From contig DFKI01000076.1 of NCBI GenBank assembly GCA_002373325.1, positions 6,059 through 11,922 of the forward strand: a DNA stretch of 5,864 bases, in the 5' to 3' direction. The translations under genes and the position numbers were made by a program. Below are positions 1 to 4,442 of this stretch, one piece after another (the stretch's first letter is position 1; each line of letters opens with the position of its first letter). The notes below the pieces were generated by a model. It saw only the letters and a program-made list of their open reading frames with translations. It did not search any database and was not told the origin of the DNA. This stretch comes from Treponema sp. UBA3649. GTDB taxonomy: Bacteria; Spirochaetota; Spirochaetia; Treponematales; Treponemataceae.

Positions 1-2999
1 CTTCCTGTGAGAATTTCCTGAGCGGTGGAAAAATTAAACAAGATTTGGAAGAAGCCGTCGCTTTTGCAAATGCAGAGGAATGTACCTTAATCATAAAATC
101 TGACGCGGCTTACGGCTCCTTTCTTTCAGATGGCGAAAAAAAATGTAAGGTGGGCTACACAATTGACCTTCAGTATACGGTAACAACAAAAGATTATTAC
201 TTTTCAGGATTGGAAGCTGTGAGTTCTTCAGACAATAAAATCAGCCGTTCAGATTATGTAGAAATCACAATCCAGAATCCGGAAGAGGCAAAAAACAGCG
301 GAGTATACAAAATCAACTTAAAGCTGCTTAAAGGTATAAATGACATTCTTATCACCCCTAAATTTGAAAAGCTTGAAAACGCAGATATAAAAATAGATGG
401 TTCGCATGGTGATTTTCTTCCTGAAAAAGACACGTACAATCTGATTATCGGAAGAACTTTTAGTCTTTCTTTTGATCCGACTGAGGACTGGGAATTTATC
501 CGCTGGAAAATTTATGATGAAGAAAGCGGAGTGGAAATTCCAGACGGCGCATATCTTACTTTTAAAAATATTGCCCAGAAAAATACTTCTTTTGTTTTTA
601 ACGGAATCCCGGAAAGCCAAAATCCTAAAATTGTCATAACAGCTATTGTTGCAGAACGGCCCCAGGTTATTTCCTATGCGCCAATGACATCCGGACAGCT
701 TAAAGATTCTACAATTCAGGTGCTTTTTGACAGGGACATGGACGAGAACTCAATTTATTTTACAGACGATGAAATTGATGCCCTTGTTGATTCCGGCATA
801 TCTGACACAGATTTTCTTCCTCCCCTTGGAAGTTCTGAGAAGCATTATGGCTACATAAGCGATGGAAAAACTTATTTTAAAAACATAGTGCTTACAAACA
901 ACAAGACCGGTAAAAATATCAATGACCGTTTTGCCTCTCCTTTCTTTGATAATCCAAGGACCCTTTCCATTCCGGCAAGTAAAGAAGAAGGTCATGCGCT
1001 GGATAATTATACTCAGGTTCTTGTTTCAATAGAAAAAGAATTCTTTTACAGCGAGCCTATTAATGACAATACATCAAAACAGGTATCTCTTTCTCAAAGC
1101 AAAAAATGGATGTACCAGGTGAACAGTGAGACAGATACCCAGCCTTTGGTTCTTGCTTCCTCTGGCGGAAAGGATGAGTTAGAAATTGAACTTTCACAAA
1201 ACCTCAAACTTGCCTCAGAAGCTTCCCATTCAGTTTCATCCGGCGGCAGTGGATTTGAAAATCTTAATTTTATGAAGGACGGAAAACTTAAACTTGATTT
1301 GCATGTTCTCGAGCAGAATAACGGTTCCGGTCCGGCTGCTTTCTTCAGCATATATATTAAGAAAGTGAATGGAGAACATTATTCAACCTTAGAAGAAGGG
1401 GAGAGGACAGAGCACAAACTTGACATATACTATCAGAATACTACCGCCGACGAGGGAGAGTTTAAAGATACAATAGATCTCGCCGAAGAAAATATAAATC
1501 TTGATGACGGCCTTTATTCCCTGCACTTTGAGTTCAAGGACAGAAGTAATAATTCTTCAAATTATCCTGCGGACGGAAATTATTATTTTGCCGTTGATAC
1601 AAAGGGACCTACGATGAAAATTCCTCTTGTAAAAAGTTCTAACAGCAGTACTTACACATTTGAATGTGATGATTTTATTGATGTAAAAAGCGCACAGATT
1701 GTTTATACCAAAGATGGAAGCGAAATGAGCCCTGTAGAGATGACCAGAAATTCTTCTGAGGAAAAGTATACAGGGCAGATTGCGTCTGTTGAAGCAAATA
1801 CAATCTACGACATAAAAATCAGATATACAGATTATGCCGGGTATGTCAGCGAAGAGACTGTTCCGACCTTCTTTACTGGTTATTACATAGAAGGAAGCCT
1901 GGATTTTACCAGAACAGCAGCAAACCATGTGCAGAAGGTATTCTTTGCTGGTGACAGACTGAGTGACTATGGTGTAAATTCAATAAAAATCGCCTGGTCA
2001 GATGGAAGCGTTGAGGATGCAATTTCTTCCGGCTACACAATTCCGAATGGACCAAATAATAACGGCGTATATAATTCAGATTGGAAACTCTTTTATAAAA
2101 CGATTGGAGATGTATCCAAATATGCTACATCCGGCACGTATTACATTGCTAAAAAAGATTCGCTTACTCAAAAGCCGGTGTATTCACATACCTACAATAT
2201 CTTCGGGGTCTGGAAAATGTACAAATTCGGAGACTATCCGCAATCTGTTTCAACAATCTCAAATTACACATCATCCACAGTTTATAACGGCTGGTATCTG
2301 GGAAGTGACGGTTATTTCTACGAAAAATGTACTGCAAAAATCGCTGACGGCTTGAGTTCAAGGATTGGAATAAACAATGGAACGACATACTACTTTAAGG
2401 TAGAGCCGGTTCTGTGGAGAAAACTTACAGATTCCTATAAAGGCTATTCGCTTTTGTCTGCTTACATGGTCCTTGACCAGTGTGTATATTATAAGTATAC
2501 GTCTGACAGAAGTATTTCAGGAAGTGTCATTCATCCTAATATTTACAAATATTCAACGCTCAGGGCATTCCTGAACGGAAAATATGAGAGCGGAGACAGC
2601 AATAACTCTTCATATTACAATAATGGATTTTTGCAGAAGGCATTTACTTCATCCGCCCAGTCCAAGATAAAAACTGTGTCCGTAGATAATGGAGGCGATG
2701 ATAAGGTTTTTGTCCTTAGCCATAGCGGTGAGGAACTCCAGAATACAAGCTACGGCTATAGAACTGAATTAAACCAGGGCCAGTGGCGCAAGAGAGATAT
2801 AACACAGTACGGAGCTGCAAAGAACTTGAACAGCGATGGTGAAGGCGGCTTTTACTGGACCCGTACTTATCCTACTGATACCAGCGGTTGTGTTGATATC
2901 GTATATGGTAGTGGTGCTATCGCGCGCTTTGATAATGTTACAAAGGGGGACTTCGGAATACTCCCGGCCCTGTGCGTAAGTTCGAGCGATTTGCCGTAA
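1..2999 (+). CDS. Surface lipoprotein with InlB-type repeats, Ig-like domains and a C-terminal DUF6273/C-type-lectin-like domain (5' end outside window)
   Basis: The frame is open from the left edge to TAA at 2997-2999. The first codons read S-C-E-N-F-L-S-G-G-K; the Cys (6-8) fits a lipidation site because the paralogue at 4443 has the same residues directly after a signal peptide. The start is therefore upstream of the window, and the TTG at 45 is internal. Numbering from that Cys, the mature protein has 997 residues. Domains by eye: two InlB B-repeat-like units (about 30-120 and 126-216; the second has the F-I-R-W core); a Big_5-like Ig domain (about 218-348, ERPQVISYAPM…STIQVLFDRDMD); Ig-like segments (about 438-538, ending FAVDTKGP, and 538-623); another beta-rich segment (about 623-720); then a DUF6273-like domain (about 733-997: YKFGDYPQ, TLRAFLNGKY, VFVLSHSGEE, FYWTRTYP, GILPAL). 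The likely role is a surface-exposed adhesin or ligand-binding protein; the ligand is unknown. The family calls come from motif recognition, not a search. Confidence 0.85.
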   Translation, partial: SCENFLSGGKIKQDLEEAVAFANAEECTLIIKSDAAYGSFLSDGEKKCKVGYTIDLQYTVTTKDYYFSGLEAVSSSDNKISRSDYVEITIQNPEEAKNSGVYKINLKLLKGINDILITPKFEKLENADIKIDGSHGDFLPEKDTYNLIIGRTFSLSFDPTEDWEFIRWKIYDEESGVEIPDGAYLTFKNIAQKNTSFVFNGIPESQNPKIVITAIVAERPQVISYAPMTSGQLKDSTIQVLFDRDMDENSIYFTDDEIDALVDSGISDTDFLPPLGSSEKHYGYISDGKTYFKNIVLTNNKTGKNINDRFASPFFDNPRTLSIPASKEEGHALDNYTQVLVSIEKEFFYSEPINDNTSKQVSLSQSKKWMYQVNSETDTQPLVLASSGGKDELEIELSQNLKLASEASHSVSSGGSGFENLNFMKDGKLKLDLHVLEQNNGSGPAAFFSIYIKKVNGEHYSTLEEGERTEHKLDIYYQNTTADEGEFKDTIDLAEENINLDDGLYSLHFEFKDRSNNSSNYPADGNYYFAVDTKGPTMKIPLVKSSNSSTYTFECDDFIDVKSAQIVYTKDGSEMSPVEMTRNSSEEKYTGQIASVEANTIYDIKIRYTDYAGYVSEETVPTFFTGYYIEGSLDFTRTAANHVQKVFFAGDRLSDYGVNSIKIAWSDGSVEDAISSGYTIPNGPNNNGVYNSDWKLFYKTIGDVSKYATSGTYYIAKKDSLTQKPVYSHTYNIFGVWKMYKFGDYPQSVSTISNYTSSTVYNGWYLGSDGYFYEKCTAKIADGLSSRIGINNGTTYYFKVEPVLWRKLTDSYKGYSLLSAYMVLDQCVYYKYTSDRSISGSVIHPNIYKYSTLRAFLNGKYESGDSNNSSYYNNGFLQKAFTSSAQSKIKTVSVDNGGDDKVFVLSHSGEELQNTSYGYRTELNQGQWRKRDITQYGAAKNLNSDGEGGFYWTRTYPTDTSGCVDIVYGSGAIARFDNVTKGDFGILPALCVSSSDLP
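93..653 (+). repeat. Two InlB B-repeat-like units encoded in tandem in gene 1
   Basis: Two segments of about 91 codons share one pattern: Ile-rich strand, a short G-S/D-F-L turn (YGSFLSDG and HGDFLPEK), then Y/L-x-x-G-x-x, an aromatic F-x-x-x or F-I-R-W core and a closing strand before the next unit. This resembles divergent InlB B-repeat (Flg_new_2) modules of bacterial surface proteins. The units are at 93-365 and 381-653. Only the second has a counterpart in the paralogue at 4443. The first unit is more diverged and lacks the Trp. Assignment is by eye. Confidence 0.5.
2859..2978 (+). other. Candidate hypervariable (DGR-type) segment at the 3' end of gene 1
   Basis: In 2859-2939, 25 of 27 codons end in C or T (exceptions GTA at 2901 and GCG at 2922). 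In the 27 codons just before, 14 do. A GC-rich stretch follows at 2946-2978 (21 of 33 bases G or C), close to the stop codon. Diversity-generating retroelements turn AAY codons of a template into NNY codons in a variable region at the 3' end of C-type-lectin genes, next to a GC-rich homing sequence; Treponema TvpA is a known lipoprotein target. The placement and codon pattern fit. No reverse transcriptase or template repeat lies in this window, so this is a candidate only. Confidence 0.35.
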
Positions 3000-3038
3000 G
3001 CTAAAAAAGATGGCTCGTGTTGATAAAAATATCTGCAA

Positions 3039-3314
3039 TCAGTCCATCAGCTTTTTTACTTCCTCAAGGGAAAGTCCTGTACCTTTCGCCACCTGTTCAA
3101 ATGAAATACCCATTTCCAAAAATTTTCGTGCGTTGTCAATGCGTGTTTGTGCAACACCTTGTGCGATTCCTTCTGCAATTCCCTGTTCAAGACCTTCCCT
3201 CCGACCAGCGGCAATGGCGGATATCCTGTCACGCTCCGCAATCTCCTGCCTGTACTGTGTTATCCAAAGCTCCTGGTTCGCGCTGATTGACGACAATGAT
3301 TTCTGTGCCTGCAT
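3039..3314 (-). CDS. Internal in-frame start: C-terminal Rpn fragment, putative RpnS antitoxin
   Basis: ATG at 3314 (Met223 of the full-length protein) is in frame and would give 91 residues, from MQAQKSLSSI to the shared C-terminus. A perfect AGGAGG (3328-3323, minus strand) lies 8 nt upstream, while the long form's ATG has none. The product lacks D27, D80 and E94-x-Q96 and keeps the Gly-every-four segment and terminal helices. In characterised rpn genes a short C-terminal protein from an internal start binds and blocks the full-length nuclease, forming an intragenic antitoxin. The same arrangement is inferred here from position, frame, spacing and reading-frame content. AGGAGG also encodes Lys/Glu/Ala codons of the long form, so chance occurrence is possible. 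Confidence 0.55.
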   Translation of the reverse strand: MQAQKSLSSISANQELWITQYRQEIAERDRISAIAAGRREGLEQGIAEGIAQGVAQTRIDNARKFLEMGISFEQVAKGTGLSLEEVKKLMD

Positions 3315-3980
3315 AAGACCTGCCTCCTTTTCCGTAAGTTTTTCTATAAGCCCGCTCTTCTTTGGGTTATCCGCTTCCTTTAGGAATAAAGCCCAGTTCT
3401 CAAGAGCCGTGTTCGCGTCCAGATTCTCTTCCAATCCCAAGACCTTGGGAAGCTCGATGAAAATTATGTTCAGCGTGTTGGAGAGTTCCTTTCCGTCCTT
3501 TGTCCTCATGGCATAACGGCTCACAACTTTTTTGCTGTCCTTCTCATCCTTGTTGTATGTAAAATCAAGGACGCTTATCTGGAAGACCACCGGGGCCTTT
3601 TCCCAATCCGAGCCAGATTTCAGATATGTGGTCTCAAGGCGCGCCACCTGATACTCGGCCCTTTTCCCGTAGTCGTATCTTTGGTTGAATGCCTGCATCT
3701 CAATGTCCGCGGAAAGTCCGTCGTCAAAGACACACAAGATGTCATAGCTCACGCCCCTCTGACCAGGAAACATGCCGGGAGCGTCGTTTGGCGAAAGGGC
3801 AAAGCTCTTTATCTTCCGTTCGGTTGCCGCCTCAAGAAAACTGTGGAGAGCCTCCCTGGATTCCGTCGTTGGCTGAGTGAACAATGCCTTGAACGTCGAG
3901 TCCACACGTGGGTTCAGCAGGACCCCCCTGTGCATCTGCGAGACGTACTCTTCTTCTGACTTGAAATCATCTATGCTCAT
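3039..3980 (-). CDS. Rpn-family recombination-promoting nuclease (PD-(D/E)XK, formerly 'putative transposase')
   Basis: A complete 313-residue protein. The N-terminal half carries the family signature: NPRVDSTFKALF (D27, F30, K31), then the nuclease core VSYDILCVFDD with D80 and SADIEMQ with E94-x-Q96, followed by the YGKRAEYQVARLETTYL helix. This is the PD-(D/E)XK fold of the Rpn/PDDEXK 'transposase' families. The tail has Gly every four residues (G259, G263, G267, G271, G275), then a small helical end (FLEMGISFEQVAKGTGLSLEEVKKLM) typical of the family. Characterised Rpn proteins are DNA endonucleases that raise RecA-independent recombination and act in phage defence; they are not true transposases. 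The catalytic residues appear intact. ATG at 3980 is chosen as the longest start with the family N-terminus. It has no visible Shine-Dalgarno; an alternative is the Met at residue 16, which still keeps the DSTFKALF motif. The gene is convergent with gene 1 and divergent from the lipoprotein at 4443. Confidence 0.88.
   Translation of the reverse strand: MSIDDFKSEEEYVSQMHRGVLLNPRVDSTFKALFTQPTTESREALHSFLEAATERKIKSFALSPNDAPGMFPGQRGVSYDILCVFDDGLSADIEMQAFNQRYDYGKRAEYQVARLETTYLKSGSDWEKAPVVFQISVLDFTYNKDEKDSKKVVSRYAMRTKDGKELSNTLNIIFIELPKVLGLEENLDANTALENWALFLKEADNPKKSGLIEKLTEKEAGLMQAQKSLSSISANQELWITQYRQEIAERDRISAIAAGRREGLEQGIAEGIAQGVAQTRIDNARKFLEMGISFEQVAKGTGLSLEEVKKLMD
3323..3328 (-). promoter_or_regulatory. 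Shine-Dalgarno sequence AGGAGG for the internal Rpn start
   Basis: The plus strand reads CCTCCT at 3323-3328, so the mRNA of the minus-strand gene has the full anti-16S complement AGGAGG. Eight bases separate it from the ATG at 3314-3312, within the normal functional spacing. Confidence 0.55.
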
Positions 3981-3986
3981 GCTTAT

Positions 3987-3992
3987 AGTATA
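3987..3992 (-). promoter_or_regulatory. Possible -10 box of the Rpn gene, giving a leaderless mRNA
   Basis: The minus strand reads TATACT followed by ATAAGC and then the ATG at 3980, so a normal start point about 7 nt after the box would fall on the A of the ATG. It sits in a perfect 10-bp palindrome, TAGTATACTA (3986-3995). No convincing -35 hexamer is seen at 16-19 bp. This would explain the lack of a ribosome binding site for the long form. Weak evidence. Confidence 0.3.
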
Positions 3993-4051
3993 CTACATTT
4001 TTTTGATTTCGGGTAGGAGAACTTGAAAAAACATTTTCACCATGATAACCC

Positions 4052-4169
4052 GTCACCATCGTCTGTGAGGATGTCATTATCGGTCTGTGTGTCATTATCG
4101 GCAGAATGTGTGTCATTATCGGGCATGACTTCCTGTCATTATCGGGCATGACTTCCTGTCATTATCGGG
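4052..4169 (+). repeat. Left tandem array of GTCATTATCGG units
   Basis: GTCATTATCGG begins at 4073, 4091, 4112, 4135 and 4158, giving spacings of 18, 21, 23 and 23 bp. The units at 4112 and 4135 are identical over all 23 bases. A degraded unit (GTCACCATCG) starts at 4052. The units equal the 5' half of the hairpin at 4161-4183 without its 3' arm, so the array looks like repeated half-copies of a palindromic element. No coding frame is evident. Confidence 0.85.
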
Positions 4170-4228
4170 CGTGACCCGATAATCCCTATTGGAAAGGGAT
4201 TGCCGGATCAAGTCCGGCAATGACAGGG
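4154..4228. repeat. Paired REP-like palindromes in inverted orientation (BIME-like core)
   Basis: Two 33-bp arms (4154-4186 and 4196-4228) are imperfect inverted copies around a 9-bp spacer, TATTGGAAA (4187-4195). Each arm contains its own perfect 9-bp stem with a 5-nt loop. The left stem is ATTATCGGG (4161-4169) with CCCGATAAT (4175-4183), loop CGTGA. The right stem is ATTGCCGGA (4199-4207) with TCCGGCAAT (4213-4221), loop TCAAG. The stems differ at three base pairs and all three are changed on both sides, so pairing is kept. No T-run follows either hairpin, so they are not intrinsic terminators. Confidence 0.85.
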
Positions 4229-4292
4229 TGGCGTAAAGGCAATGACATGGTTACGCAATGGCGATGACATAGTGGCGTAAAGGCACTTACTC
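4227..4292 (+). repeat. Right tandem array of 22-bp units
   Basis: Three 22-bp units follow the right palindrome: 4227-4248, 4249-4270 and 4271-4292. GTGGCGTAAAGGCA occurs exactly at 4228-4241 and 4272-4285; the middle unit reads GGTTACGCAATGGCGATGACAT. The shared GGCAATGACAT / GGCGATGACAT is the reverse complement of the GTCATT-type motif on the left, so this side has the opposite polarity. Confidence 0.7.
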
Positions 4293-4347
4293 TGTGGTAG
4301 TAGTACAAAATCCTTTTGAGATTTTTGAGCAAATTTCACAAAAGAAA

Positions 4348-4376
4348 ATGACATCCGCTTCGATTTGTGTTATAAT
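4348..4376 (+). promoter_or_regulatory. Sigma-70 promoter with extended -10 for the second lipoprotein
   Basis: ATGACA (4348-4353, five of six matches to TTGACA), a 17-bp spacer and a perfect TATAAT (4371-4376) preceded by TGT (extended -10). Transcription would start near 4383, leaving a leader of about 60 nt before the ATG at 4443. The preceding stretch, 4293-4347, is AT-rich with a weak CTTTTG/CAAAAG inverted pair (4313-4318, 4339-4344); nothing else is recognisable there. Confidence 0.8.
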
Positions 4377-4430
4377 TTTCTATGTAATTGAGTGTGAAAC
4401 TGATTTTGCGTAAACAACCAGAGAAAAATT

Positions 4431-4434
4431 GGAG
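4431..4434 (+). promoter_or_regulatory. Ribosome binding site GGAG of the second lipoprotein
   Basis: GGAG lies 8 nt before the ATG at 4443. It fixes the start in the frame that enters the poly-G tract, so translation begins normally and the frame break downstream decides expression. Confidence 0.75.
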
Positions 4435-4442
4435 CGAGCAGC

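Noticed and set aside
45..47. TTG as the start codon of gene 1
   Set aside because: The frame is open upstream and encodes the lipid-anchor motif seen in the paralogue, so the TTG is an internal Leu codon.
2002..2355. 117-codon open frame inside gene 1 in another frame
   Set aside because: It overlaps a continuous, homologous, domain-bearing frame and has no recognisable features.
3010..3516. 168-codon plus-strand open frame over the Rpn gene
   Set aside because: It is antisense to a well-recognised nuclease and has no family features, RBS or promoter; it mirrors the Rpn codons.
3039..3980. Insertion-sequence transposase
   Set aside because: Rpn-family proteins are often labelled transposases, but no terminal inverted repeats or target duplication flank the gene and the fold is PD-(D/E)XK.
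4073..4169. CRISPR array
   Set aside because: Units are contiguous or vary only in short tails of a few bases; there are no unique spacers and no cas genes.
4161..4221. Rho-independent terminators
   Set aside because: Both hairpins lack a following T-run, and the genes on both sides read away from the array.
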